The notes: a model not told the origin generated them from the sequence alone. 64,000 bases of DNA from Rhizodiscina lignyota (GCA_010015805.1 ML978125.1:1922001-1986000), one strand, 5' to 3'; shown: positions 46,401-57,343, counted from the first letter of the stretch. Made by a program: numbers and translations.

Positions 46401-47446
46401 ACAAGTTCACCCAACTCTCGGACTATAATTACGACCACGACTCTCGTGATTTCACACCAATGACAGTCTCGCAAAAGGTCTACTCCAGGCCATCTGCGCG
46501 CTTCGCCAACCCAGGCAAAACATACAGCTACTGCGCTTCAGACCACGAAGAGGCAAGCGAGACAATGGAGACCATACCGATCAAGCTGATTGGTGAGCCG
46601 CCATTCAGCATCGAAGTCGAGCTTAAGCATCATTCGGCTGCAAAGCCAGAATCAATCTCTGTCTCAAACATTCCGGGCAAGTCTTATGACCTCCGCATCC
46701 CACACCGTCACCTTCACCTGGGCAACTCTGCGCTCTCCATTCGGAAAGTGCGCGACTCGCGAGGCTGCCAGTCTGCATCTCTTCCTCTCACGCCTCCATC
46801 TCGAGAGAAAGATGGCCAGAGCAACCAACGCGTCCTTCTCTCTGTACACTCTGCTCCATCCATCACTCCTCTCGAGCCACAGACAGACTATTGCGTCGGC
46901 GACCATGTCTCTTTCAGTCTTGCCGGCCAGCCTCCCTTCAACGTCTTCTACACCTTCGAAGGCGTCGAGCGCAAGGCAAGCTCCCAATCCACCACATTCC
47001 GCCGTCTCGCCGAGAAACCCGGCGTCTTCACCATCAAGGCAGTATCCGACTCTGCCTCTACCTGCCGAGCGCCAGTCATCGATCCGCTTGCGCATGGAGT
47101 ACAGAAGAGCATACATCCTCTTCCAGCTGTACGCGTGTCCAAAGGTAGGGACACCCGCGTCGATATCCATGAGGGCGGCGAGGCGCAGATCCTATTTGAG
47201 TTCGAAGGCACGCCGCCATTTGAGTTTACGTGGACGCGTAGCTCGCTGGAGGATAGGCGCACAGGTAGGAAGGCAGAGGTGCTGGAGACTAGGACAAGTA
47301 CGAGCCAAGAGCATAGTCTGAGGGTCACGGCGAGCGAAGAAGGTGCTTATGAGGTTGTCTCTGTAAGAGACAAGTGGTGCGGTGTCAGTAAGATGGGGCA
47401 GGGAAAGGGTGGAGGTGGGAGGGCAGATAGGCTGTTGACATATTGA
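43498..47446 (+). CDS. POM152: Nucleoporin POM152 (nuclear pore membrane protein)
   Basis: Integral pore-membrane nucleoporin that builds the lumenal ring of the nuclear pore. Exons are 43498-46207 and 46260-47446, giving 1298 residues (yeast about 1337). The N-terminal about 60 residues are a Pro/Ser/Arg-rich cytoplasmic tail. Transmembrane segments follow at about 75-165 (YVATFYIGLWAWRLYDFYNLL, then two or three hydrophobic stretches). The remainder is a chain of Ig-like lumenal repeats with the recurring pattern GTPPF/GEPPF plus Y-x-L or YEY-F (for example IGTPPFQVRYSV, GEGPWDLEYEI, GSPPFKLAYEE, GEPPFSIEVEL, GQPPFNVFYTF, GTPPFEFTWTR). The intron falls exactly within one such repeat (FSG/SPPF), which confirms the join. 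ATG 43498 is the first in frame. Confidence 0.92.
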
Positions 47447-47743
47447 GGGCATCGCGAAGAGTCAAAAGCATTGCAGGCGTTCGGTCTCTCGTTGCTGCCT
47501 TTGGGATTTTGGAAGTGGCTCAAGTTTGATACCAAGTGTATAGGTTGTTAGAGAAAGGTGCGTACATCAAAGCGGGAATACCATGGTCGCTCACCTTGCT
47601 ACCATTCAAGTGGAGCTAGAAATTATCTGGTGTTTAATTTCCCAATGCACACGATGATATCATTGAGTGTTCTTTATGAATGATGTGTTGTTGCCTATCA
47701 AAACACAACGCAACCTTCATCTCTCTACTAAATTCTCCACACA

Positions 47744-48349
47744 ATGTACCTGACGTCCCCTAAATCAAGTAAATCCTCAAGCTGCAAATCCATTCACAAG
47801 ATGGCCAAGGACAAGTACACTGTTCACTACTCCGACATCCGCAGGCGATGCGAAACTCCTCCACCTCCGATCTTCCCGCATCGCAGCCAACGCTCCCCAA
47901 CACCATCGCCGGAAAAGCGCTCCAATCTTCAACGCGTTCTTTACCTCCATCATGGCGGCAGGACACTTCTCCCACGTCGCTCTGAGATTAAGAAGACCAA
48001 GGCATCCGACTGGTGCAAGGACTACGGTTTGCCATCTTTGCGCGGACTACCGATCAAGTCTTATTCCAAGATCTTCGCGCTACTCTCTGCTGGCGACAGC
48101 CCGGACCGACGGAATCTCTACACAGCGATATCACCGGGCATGAGTCTGCCGCGGAAACTTGGTCTTCTGAGCAATGTGTTCTGGGAGTACGAAACAGAAG
48201 AAGAGAGAGTGGAAGACGATGAAGATGTGAGCATGGAGGATTACGATAATGAGCAGGAAGATCAAGAGAAGCACGAGGACGAGGACGAGGAGGAATACGA
48301 GGAATATGAGGGAAGTGATGATACGAGGGACGGTGACTACAAACCTTGA
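47744..48349 (+). CDS. Hypothetical protein with a very acidic C-terminus
   Basis: A 201-codon frame from a real ATG. I recognise no family. The N-terminal half is basic and Ser/Pro-rich (CETPPPPIFPHRSQRS), followed by a moderately hydrophobic middle (DWCKDYGLPSLRGLPIKSYSKIFALLS). The last about 50 residues are nearly all Asp/Glu/Tyr (VEDDEDVSMEDYDNEQ). The layout, basic then acidic, is seen in chaperone-like nuclear proteins, but no function can be assigned. It sits 297 bp downstream of POM152 on the same strand. It could be a lineage-restricted gene or a chance frame; the start-to-stop ATG frame and codon use favour a gene. Confidence 0.5.
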   Translation: MYLTSPKSSKSSSCKSIHKMAKDKYTVHYSDIRRRCETPPPPIFPHRSQRSPTPSPEKRSNLQRVLYLHHGGRTLLPRRSEIKKTKASDWCKDYGLPSLRGLPIKSYSKIFALLSAGDSPDRRNLYTAISPGMSLPRKLGLLSNVFWEYETEEERVEDDEDVSMEDYDNEQEDQEKHEDEDEEEYEEYEGSDDTRDGDYKP

Positions 48350-49215
48350 AGGCGGAAATGATCCTGATGGAACAGAGCTGGCGTCTTTTGGAAAACTTTG
48401 GGAGAGAGCATTGTCCTGTTGGGAAGAGGAAGCGGAGTGAACCGAATCGCCGTGAGCTGGCTGTCATAGATACCGGCCGAAGCAGATGGAGAGGTCCTGT
48501 AATGTGCTATGGTCGCATTTGGAATATGCGTAGAGGAAGCTGGAGGTGCTCTGAACCTGCACCCCACGCCGTTCATCTAAAATCGTGTGCTGTAGCTGCG
48601 TGACTGCTGGCCACTCACACACCGTCCTTCCGACTCTTTCATCTAATAAAAGGCCCATGTGCATCCGTCTCGTGCCGAACCGTTTCGCGAAGGACGCTTT
48701 CCAGAGTGATCCGGCGCACAAGTTCCAAGATTGTCTTCCGCACGAATCCTTAGGCACGCCTCGGCCGTCGGTGGAGAGAAGAAGCCGCGCCTGGCTCACC
48801 GAGGCCGCCCACGGGCCCACGAGAATAGGTGATTACATGATTACAGGAGCAGGCTCCGCTAGGCAACTGTGACTCCGTGAGGCTCTGGAATTAGATCAGA
48901 CGCAGTCATTCGGAGCCAGTCACGGGGCTGGTGTAGAGATCAAATGCGCGCGATGCAGGGCCGCCGCCGCTGAACGCCCGCATTGGCCGGAGGAAGGCGG
49001 TCTATCCAGGTGCGTGGACGGTGGTTAAGGGTATCCTGCGATTCGGGCCCCATTTCGAACACATCCCTATCGACGTCACCTGAAAAAGTACGAGCTCAAA
49101 ATCCCATGCTGACCCGCTCAACTTCACACTTCCTCCCCGACAAGTGAGCACCTCTATACATACCAATTGGCTTGTCACTCTTCCCTTGACTGCCTTTGTC
49201 GTCGCTGCAGGAGCC
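48350..49215. promoter_or_regulatory. Promoter and probable 5' UTR intron of the Sec14-like gene
   Basis: About 870 bp without a recognised gene. A leader intron is likely at 49144-49210 (GTGAGC donor, GCTGCAG acceptor), ending 5 nt before the ATG. The upstream ATG at about 49106 would start a short out-of-frame uORF in the spliced leader. GC-rich sequence lies at 48755-48830 and 48960-49000. Confidence 0.45.
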
Positions 49216-51290
49216 ATGAACAGGACCAACACGACGTCGTCCTCGCTGTCGCGCGTCGAGTCCTACCAGTATCCGAATGCCCACCTTGGCCATTTGTCGG
49301 AGGCGCAAGAGGGCGCACTAGAAGACTTCAGAATATTATGCGAGAAAGAGGGCTACTATAAGCCAGCTGTTGGGCATACACAAGCAAGCCATGACGATGC
49401 GACTTTGCTGTAGGATTTTAGTGTCCGCTTGCTGAGATTGCTTATAACTGAATGCATGCAGTCGATATCTACGCGCCAGAAAGTTCAGCCCGAGAGATGC
49501 CCTCATCCAGTTCAAAGATACTGAGAACTGGCGGAAAGAGAATCACCTGGAAGACCTCTACAACACCATAGACGTCGATGAATATGAAGACACTCGCAAA
49601 TTGGTACACTTTGCTTTTTCACATCCGTCATGGGACGGCCTGTGCTGATACCGCATTCTCAACAGTACCCGCAATGGACCGGCCGACGCGACAGGCGTGG
49701 CATACCAGTCTACCTCTTCAAAGTCTCTACCCTCGATTCAAAGACCGTCTCCACCTACGAAAAGTCCATTTCTAAATCCATAACCGTTCCGCACGATGAG
49801 AAGAAAGTCCCGACCAAGATGCTCCGCCTTTTCGCCTTGTACGAGAACCTCATGAACTTCGTCCTTCCTCTATGTACTATGCTGCCGGACAGACCGAATA
49901 CCGAAACGCCAGTCACGCAGAGCAACAACATTGTGGACATAAGTGGTGTTGGGCTGAAACAGTTTTGGAATTTGAAGAACCATATGCAGGATGCCAGTAC
50001 GCTGGCAACGGCTTATTATCCAGAGACGCTGGACCGTATCTTCGTACGTGAATTCCTTTAAATTCTGTTCCCTGCGACGATAAAGTGGTCTAACTCCGCG
50101 ATTAGATTATCGGGGCGCCGGCATTCTTCCCCACAGTCTGGGGCTGGATCAAGCGCTGGTTTGATCCCATCACCGTCTCGAAAATCTTCATCCTCTCACA
50201 CAGCAACATGAAATCCACCCTCGAACAGTACATCGATCCTGAAAATATCCCTAAGAAGTATGGCGGCGAGCTCGATTTTGAATTTGGAATGATGCCCGTC
50301 CTTGAACCCGCGATTACGGAGCACTTGAAATGGAGTAACCCAAATAAGCAGAAGGGACAGAACACGATTCCTACAGGACCACTCAAATGGACAGATGCAG
50401 CGTCGAGCAAAGAGCTGGAGCTTGTTGCAGTTGGGACGAACAATGGAATCCCTAGGAAACAGGTTGTTGCGTCGACAACAATGCACAGACATAATCTCTC
50501 GGAAGCGATGAATGGTGACCTGATTGGCATCAAGAATCTCGGTCTCGAACGCACCACAACGACAGACGGCCGCGACACCCAACCAACAGAGGAAGGTGAC
50601 CTTTACTATGGCTCCGATCTCAGGTCCTCATCTAACTCTGGCTCCGCGACACCAAACCCTGCTCCATCCCAAACCGATACATATCCACCGTCAACGTTAG
50701 CCCCCACAAAGACCGACGCAGAAGCCAGCAACACCCACGAGGTCGCTAACGGTGCAGATACTGTCCCAGCTGCTGCGCCCAATGCTGATCCCTCTGCGAC
50801 GATACAGCCCGTCACGGCTGGCAGCTCCGGCAAGACTGGCGAACAACCGCGTGTAGGGACATCTGAGACCCGTTTCGAGGCACAGAATGACACGCATGCG
50901 GCCGGAAAGCTAGAAGAGGGTACTCCCGCGGTTGTCGACCATGGACACGGCGACAAGACCGTGACGATGGAGCCCATGACTATCGGGCAGGCCCCGAAAG
51001 AGAAGCCGATTCCGCCTATTCAGAAGGACCAGGCCACTTTGCTTGATCAGGCGAAGGCTGCCGCAGGAGCTGTCTACGATCAGGGTGTCGCTGTGGCGGG
51101 TGCGGTCGGTCTGGTCAAGACGGAGGAACAGTTGCAGAAGGAGAAGGAGGAAGAGGCGAAGAAGAAAGAGGAAGAGGAGGAGCAGCATAAGCGCGATGTA
51201 AATGATCCGAAGGTTAACGAGGCGAGTGATGGGAAAGTGGAAGGGTTTTTGAGGTCGGGCCTGGGCAGTGAAACGGCGAAGGTGGAATAA
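49216..51290 (+). CDS. Sec14-like phosphatidylinositol transfer protein (CRAL-TRIO domain)
   Basis: Exons are 49216-49409, 49462-49603, 49666-50043 and 50106-51290, giving 632 residues. The CRAL-TRIO N-terminal part (HLSEAQEGALEDFRILCEKEG, then ATLLRYLRARKFSPRDALIQF across a join) is followed by the lipid-binding domain (YPQWTGRRDRRGIPVYLF, VGLKQFWNLKNHMQDAS, YYPETLDRIFIIGAPAFFPTVW, YIDPENIPKKYGGELDFEFG). Such proteins exchange phosphatidylinositol for phosphatidylcholine or present PI to kinases. The C-terminal about 230 residues are disordered, Ala/Thr/Pro-rich, ending in a Lys/Glu-rich coiled stretch (EKEEEAKKKEEEEEQHKRD). A possible further exon lies at 51356-51529 (see findings). The specific yeast homologue (Sec14 or an Sfh protein) cannot be decided. 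Confidence 0.88.
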
Positions 51291-51312
51291 TATGCTCCCC
51301 CATGAGCATATT
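51289..51312 (+). repeat. Perfect inverted repeat overlapping the Sec14-like stop codon
   Basis: Arms AATATGCTC (51289-51297) and GAGCATATT (51304-51312) pair perfectly around a 6-nt loop CCCCAT. The 5' arm uses the last two bases of the TAA stop. In the mRNA it would form a 9-bp stem directly at the start of the 3' UTR. Confidence 0.55.
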
Positions 51313-52662
51313 TATCCTGTTTTGGCGCGAGGAGGCTAATATGCGGGTTTTGTAGTTGCCATCCTCCTCGGATCCCAGCTGCATAGCGCCGTCGGGAGGA
51401 GAACTACAGGCCATTGGTGATTCTGGCGGGGATAATTGGTTGAAGAAGCTGGGCAAGCGGATTCGAGGCGAGCTCGGTCGCCTGGATTGCCATAATGCGG
51501 AGAGAGATTCAGATCATTGGATGATGTGAAAATCGGTCATACCCCTAAAGTCTATACTTTCTGCCTCTTTTCTTGTCGAGCAATGGGATACACAGTTGCA
51601 TATCTGCGGCGTTTTGGGGCGCTCATAAATGCGCACTTTATGAATACCTCAACACTCCTGTAGATTTCTTAATACCGGCACAGTATAAAAAAGGCCGTCG
51701 TAATGAATTGAAAATGCACTTATTTGAAAACGGGAACTACTCATGTATTTCCCTGAAGTGCGCTCTAACCAAAGTTTGTTAAGTGTTAGAGTTATGGTTA
51801 GGGTGGCTTCTGCTGTCTTTACACCGTTAAATGCGGACTAGTTCAGGCACAAGAAAGGACTCTTTCAACTTGGTGAGCTAATGCAAGAAAGTTCTCAAGT
51901 TTTCGTATTAGAGTATCTGTATCCTAATCATGGAGATATGACAAGTGGACCAATTGTATTGGTCGAGCTTGCATGCGGCGGATTACGCAGCAGGAGTTGT
52001 CTTCATTCAGCCCTTCTAGCCAGTGGAGGGCAGGCAACTGACAACGTCCATGGGATGGCTCCCTATGACTCGGAGCTTCTGCCACTATGATTCAGCAGAC
52101 CTGAAGCATGCGCAGGTGTCAGAGAACAAACAAATGTCTCAAGCTTGCCAGCGAATGGGTGAAGAGCTACTAGCGCCCGAACATGGTATATTTTGAGTAA
52201 ATACCGATCCTCATTGAGGTAAACCACGAGTGTATGATGTTAGTCCAGGCTGGCCTGAACGAAAAGAGTTCCGCTTTCATGATGCCGGATTTAGTCGACG
52301 TGATGCTTTTGTATTAGACGCCCATCAGGCTTCGTAGGAAATCAGAAAGGAGCACGAGAAAGGACAAGGTGCTGTGCCAAAGGAGAAAACTTTTCCGTCC
52401 GCGCACCATCCGCAATCCGTACTGAACTAATATCTGAAAGAAAGGCAAAAGGATATATCCTGTCCATTGCTTTATAAATGCCACACCCTCGATATCGAAC
52501 TATTCAACCCGAGAGTAAGCTCGCCCGCAGATCCTTCATTGCCTTTCTAAATTCTCCAAATTCTCCGTTCGCAAAGTGCGCACTAAGTTCAACAACTCTT
52601 TGAGCACAGTGCAGGGTCCAGGTGGCACTGCCTAGCTTCTCTTCCGTGTCCTCCAGCTCCTT
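51313..52662. other. Long convergent intergenic region
   Basis: About 1.35 kb between the Sec14-like gene and a coiled-coil gene on the opposite strand. An open frame at 51356-51529 might be an extra exon of the Sec14-like gene. The rest is relatively AT-rich with only short frames and a few TTAGGG-like words near 51786-51803. No gene or transposon remnant recognised. Confidence 0.5.
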
Positions 52663-53100
52663 TCATGCCTCATCTAGCTTATACCGCGCCGCACGAGCAA
52701 GTTCATTGGCGAGGTCGAATGCTTCCTTCTCATATTCGAGTTGTTGGCGAAGCTCAGTATTTCTTTCCTCGAGCTCTGCATTAAGATCACAGTAGTCCTT
52801 CCGTTCCCTTTGATGACGTCTCTTGAGGACGGCAATTTCCTGCTGATGCATCTTTTGTTCTGTCGTCGCTCGTTCCTGAGCGCAAGTTTCGCGCTCTGCA
52901 AGAGTTTCCATTGTCTTCTTCAAGCTTGCCAGGAGGCTCGCCCCCTTTTGCTCTAACTCGGCTCCACGAGCCTCTTGCTGCCGTAGGCTTTGAGAGAACT
53001 GCGTTTGCTGCTCCTCAAGATCTCGGATCTGGTCAATACCATGCAACACATCTTTGAACTCCGCCGGAATTTCCATATTCGTATCGAACGCTTCTGCCAT
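52663..53100 (-). CDS. Hypothetical coiled-coil protein
   Basis: A 145-residue product from a genuine ATG. Nearly the whole length is heptad-like and charged: IRDLEEQQTQFSQSLRQQE, LLASLKKTMETLAERE, EIAVLKRRHQRERKDY and ELEERNTELRQQLEYEKE. There is no transmembrane segment or known domain. It would form an elongated dimer. A TATATA word on the minus strand near 53359-53366 lies about 260 bp upstream, and a TATA box with a long leader is plausible. It and the next gene (53709-54692) share strand and coiled-coil character but no clear sequence similarity. No function can be named. Confidence 0.6.
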   Translation of the reverse strand: MAEAFDTNMEIPAEFKDVLHGIDQIRDLEEQQTQFSQSLRQQEARGAELEQKGASLLASLKKTMETLAERETCAQERATTEQKMHQQEIAVLKRRHQRERKDYCDLNAELEERNTELRQQLEYEKEAFDLANELARAARYKLDEA

Positions 53101-53708
53101 AACTCTGAAGACTCTTTAGAATAGTCCAGATGATTCACTCGAATTGTATGATGTGTCGTAGGAGATAGAGCGGATACTAAGAATGTTCTGAAGCGTAGTC
53201 TTATGATCGGTTGTAGATGGGACAAGCTCATGTGGGCGTGTATGGTGAGTTGCAGAGGGCGTGTTTGTTGTTGAATAATAGTGATCAGTTAAGGCACTGT
53301 CAATCACGATTGAAAAGAGTTGATTGAAGGAAGAATGCTCACTGCGGGTGGTGTGGAATATATAGCCGGCAAAGGGCGCTAAGCCTAGCGAACACCCTCC
53401 GACAGGTACTGAATTAAGAGTTGAATAAAATTGATGGTGGAAGGATGTGAAACGATAAAGGTTAGTTTGTGGCTAGTCTTCTCTCAAAAGTACTCTTTTG
53501 AGGGCCTGATTGAACTTGTGAAGGGGCTCGTATAGCAAATTCAGGATTTAGAGAAAATAGTCAATGCTGCAAGACAAGGCTTTTCAGAAGAATGAAAACA
53601 GAAGAGAGAAAATGACCGCCAGAAATGCCGAAATAGAATCGAAGGCCCGCAGAAATGCCCGAAGTGAAAAAGACCTCCGTTAATGTCAATGTGAACTGCT
53701 GAGTATCA
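53101..53708. promoter_or_regulatory. Spacer between two coiled-coil genes
   Basis: Promoter of the 52663-53100 gene and 3' flank of the next. Contains the minus-strand TATATA (about 53359-53366) and a perfect small inverted repeat at 53483-53502. Confidence 0.5.
53483..53502. repeat. Short perfect inverted repeat
   Basis: CTCAAAAG (53483-53490) and CTTTTGAG (53495-53502) flank a 4-nt loop TACT. It is intergenic, about 385 bp upstream of the minus-strand coiled-coil gene. It could be a dyad binding site or a transcript hairpin. Confidence 0.45.
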
Positions 53709-54692
53709 TCATGATGCACCAGAAACAACATCCACCAATGCCTTCATCGCACGTCCTAAGTCCCCAAGTGTATCCGCCACTAGTGGCCGTCCGGTTTGTA
53801 CGACCGCCTCGGTTGCTCCATGTAGCAGCTTCAGGCGTGAGCGAGCTTCATCTCTCTCCTTACTAACGCCAAGTAGATCTTCCTGCAGCTTTTGCTCCTG
53901 AATAATCCATCCGGACTTGAACGCGCCCAGGGTCGCAATTCCCGACAGTGCTGAATTCAGTTTTGCCTGAAGATGATCGCGACTTTGGATAGCAGCATCA
54001 CGTTTCTTGATTGCGCTCTCCTCTCCAGCTTTGGCATTCTTCGTCTCTTCCATTACTTCTCTCGCCTTCACAGCTTGGTTCGAATCAAGTTCGCTCTTCA
54101 ACCGCTGAATTTCTTTGGAGAGGTTCCGAGTTTGTATGATCTTCGCTTCGAGAGCGCTGTCGGTGGACTGTAGCTTTTCCGAGAAGTTCTTGACTTCAGC
54201 CTTTTCGTGATCGAGCGAGCTCTGCAGCAGGGCTTTATCCGCGGTGTGAGTTTTGACTTGTTCGTTGAGTTGCAGAATAAGCTTGTCTTTTTCAGCCGCC
54301 TCCTTACTCTGTGCATCATGCGCAGCACGAAGAGTGTCCAGCTGCTGTGTCGCAATTTGCCAGTCAAGGTCCAGCTCAGTCCTGATCTTTTTGAGTCGCA
54401 GACTTGTAGCCTCCCAATCCTGCGGTTTACTGTTCGCTTGAACATGGGGTGCCGTCCTTTTAACTGGACTGGTCTTAACCCTTTTGGGTTGTGGATCGGT
54501 GTTGTCCTCCTCTGATGCTGTAGGGGCATCAGTAGCGTCCGGTGAAGGAAGAGCTGCCTTCCTTTTGGTTGGAACCGGCTTGATTTTCTGGGGCTGTTGA
54601 GCTGTGGTCTTTCGATTCGATACCGGTGCGACAGAAGTACTCTTGCTCGGTGCAGATTGGGACGTCTTTGGTTGTTGCTTTGTACGGGCCAT
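53709..54692 (-). CDS. Coiled-coil protein with a histone-H3-like N-terminus (MARTKQ)
   Basis: A 327-residue single-exon product of unknown family. After Met removal the first five residues, ARTKQ, are the same as histone H3 residues 1-5. The next about 90 residues are basic and Pro/Ser/Thr-rich with Lys-Arg clusters (VPTKRKAALP, PQPKRVKTSPVKR) that look like a bipartite nuclear signal. Residues about 95-260 are coiled coil (LDTLRAAHDAQSKEAAEKDKL, EVKNFSEKLQSTDSALEAK, IQRLKSELDS). The C-terminus (LGDLGRAMKALVDVVSGAS) is helical. Layout suggests a nuclear, chromatin-associated scaffold, which is inference only. The next gene, SHMT, is divergent. Confidence 0.68.
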   Translation of the reverse strand: MARTKQQPKTSQSAPSKSTSVAPVSNRKTTAQQPQKIKPVPTKRKAALPSPDATDAPTASEEDNTDPQPKRVKTSPVKRTAPHVQANSKPQDWEATSLRLKKIRTELDLDWQIATQQLDTLRAAHDAQSKEAAEKDKLILQLNEQVKTHTADKALLQSSLDHEKAEVKNFSEKLQSTDSALEAKIIQTRNLSKEIQRLKSELDSNQAVKAREVMEETKNAKAGEESAIKKRDAAIQSRDHLQAKLNSALSGIATLGAFKSGWIIQEQKLQEDLLGVSKERDEARSRLKLLHGATEAVVQTGRPLVADTLGDLGRAMKALVDVVSGAS

Positions 54693-55808
54693 GGTCTCTC
54701 AAGAGATGGCGGCTTAGAGGTGATTCAAAAGAGAAATTGGGATGAAAGAAGTTTAGTTGCAAGCAGGTACGATACTTGAGATTTGATCCACAAGCGAAAG
54801 TAGTCATAAAGGAAGTTGAAAGTTGACTTGCTTGCGTCCAGAGGGCAAGAGCACTATCTATGGCCTTAGCTGTTCTGGATAAGGGGGAACAGTGCAGAGG
54901 AGAGAGTGTGTGTTCGTGGAGTACATGAGGCGAAGGAAGGGAGATGTAAGAGTAGAAGGTTGATGAAGTAGACTGTAGCACCGATGTTCGGCCAGCTCCC
55001 TACTGGAATGTTGGGAGCAGGAGATCAGCAGGCCTGGAGCGAGGTCGCTTCTCGTGGTTTCAATTGAGATGAGAACGGGCTGCCTCCCAGTACCAATTGC
55101 TTCCACTAGCAGATCACAGTGGCTACAGGACCTCTACACACAGGAAAGCAACTGAGAGTCCCATACCCACTACGATTTCACCTTCGTCTAGTCGTAGCAT
55201 CGAAGATTGACGACCTATCATTGAAAATGAATGTTCCATAGTCTTCACATAAAGCACAGCAAGATACGGAGGATACGAAAATAATCGAAGGCAGAAGAAC
55301 CTCTCCCTCTGTTTCCTTGGGCAACCGTTGGAGAGAACTTGTCCGTGGGGGAGATCCGAGTGGAATTTCGACTCTGCGGGCGACCATTTCTTGAAAGTAG
55401 GTGTGTTAGATGAGGCGCTCTTGTTCGACTAACTTGGGCATTGTGAAATGAAGATGATACGTTTATCTATCACAAAGATTGGCAATAATTTCGAGCTGAT
55501 TAGTCCGAGGTCTTCAGCGACGCCTCTATAGCCACAATCGCGTGAGGTTGATGATGCCAGGTGGTGGAACGGCCCACGGCCTTTCGGGTCTTCCGACTTT
55601 CAAGCCACAGCTGCAGGGGTGTATGCAAGTCTGGGTCGATCGCTAGGGAAGCGAAGCAACCCTGGTCAGTGGCTTGAGTGGCTTAAGTGCGGGAGCTTCC
55701 ATTTTTTCGACTCACACTGGAGGGGACCTTCCCCATCTTTCTTAAAAGACGCCCTGAGACCTCAAATCGCCCACCAGACAATTCAATTGTATACCAAAAT
55801 TACTCAAG
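54693..55808. promoter_or_regulatory. Divergent spacer between the ARTKQ protein gene and SHMT
   Basis: About 1.1 kb with only short frames, none with motifs. It must contain both promoters. CT-rich sequence near 55705-55745 and 55795 fits an SHMT leader. No RNA gene seen. Confidence 0.5.
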
Positions 55809-57343
55809 ATGCAGAACGGCTCACCTCCCAGCTATGCTCTTCCACAGTCCCATCAGGATGTATGCGAACAATTCAAAATGCCCCGCGGTCGCGCTGTTCT
55901 GACGCTGTATAGCTCATGGAGAAGTCCCTCGTCGACTCTGATCCTGAGATCGCAGAGATTATGGTATTTAACCCTCTAAATCATCATTGGAAACCAACTG
56001 ATTCGCAATTCTAGAAAAAGGAAATTCAACGCCAGCGCGAATCTATCCTCCTCATCGCCTCTGAAAATGTCACCTCCCGCGCCGTCTTCGATGCCCTGGG
56101 CTCGCCGATGTCCAACAAATACAGTGAAGGATATCCCGGTGCACGTTACTATGGCGGCAATGAGAATATCGACGCGGTCGAGCTTCTGTGTCAAAAGCGT
56201 GCCTTACAAACGTTTGGGCTGGATCCAGAGAAATGGGGAGTCAACGTCCAGCCCCTCAGTGGCAGTCCTGCGAATCTTCAGGTCTACCAGGCCATAATGC
56301 GACCTCATGAGAGGCTCATGGGCTTGGACTTGCCACACGGAGGCCATTTAAGCCACGGTTACCAGACACCGCAGAAGAAGATTTCTGCCGTCTCGACGTA
56401 CTTCGAGACATTCCCATACCGTGTCGACCTCGATACTGGCATCATCGATTATGACCGGCTGGAGGAAAATGCTCTGATGTACAGGCCGAAAGTACTCGTT
56501 GCTGGCACTTCAGCATACTGCCGGACCATTGATTACGCTCGCATGCGCAAGATCGCGGACACCGTTGGATGCTACTTGATGGTCGATATGGCTCATATTT
56601 CCGGCTTGATTGCTGCTGGCGTAAACGACTCACCCTTCCCATATGCGGATATTGTTACGACAACCACACACAAATCCCTTCGTGGGCCACGTGGCGCTAT
56701 GATCTTCTTCCGCAAGGGCGTGCGGAAGACAGATCCAAAAACAGGCAAAGAGACCCTCTACGACCTTGAAGGACCAATCAACTTCTCCGTCTTCCCAGGT
56801 CACCAGGGCGGCCCGCACAACCACACAATCACTGCTCTTGCCGTTGCCCTAAAGCAGGCCCAGACTCCAGAATTCAAAGCATACCAAAGCCAGGTCATCA
56901 AGAATGCCAAGGCCCTCGAGCAGGAATTCAAGTCGCGTGATTACAAGCTTGTTACGAACGGAACGGACAATCACATGGTCCTTCTTGACCTAAAGCCACT
57001 CTCCCTGGATGGTGCAAGAGTTGAAGCAGTTCTGGAGCAAGTCAACATTGCATGCAACAAAAATACCACCCCTGGTGACAAGAGCGCGCTTACGCCTTGT
57101 GGTATCAGGATCGGAGCCCCAGCGATGACAAGCCGAGGCATGGGAGAGGAAGACTTTAAGAGAGTCGTTGGATACATTGACACCTGCATTAAGCTTTGCA
57201 AGACGGTGCAGGCTGGCCTGCCGAAGGAGGCCAACAGGCTGAAGGATTTCAAGGCCAAAGTTGCGGATGGCAGCGTTCAAGAGATCGCTGAGCTGAAGAA
57301 GGAGATTGCAGCATGGGCAGGCACCTTCCCGCTACCAATTTAG
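55809..57343 (+). CDS. SHM2: Serine hydroxymethyltransferase, cytosolic
   Basis: PLP enzyme interconverting serine plus tetrahydrofolate with glycine plus 5,10-methylene-THF; it feeds one-carbon units to nucleotide and methionine synthesis. Exons are 55809-55859, 55913-55963 and 56015-57343, giving 476 residues. The two short first exons give [17 protein letters not shown], then [17 protein letters not shown], then [11 protein letters not shown], the usual cytosolic opening without a mitochondrial presequence. The PLP lysine lies in [16 protein letters not shown] (K254). Other family motifs are [34 protein letters not shown] and [11 protein letters not shown]. The strong conservation suggests intact function. 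The short introns (53, 51 nt) are typical of this genome. Confidence 0.96.

Noticed and set aside
51786-51803. Telomere-like TTAGAG...TTAGGG words
   Set aside because: Only one perfect unit; too little for an interstitial telomere tract.
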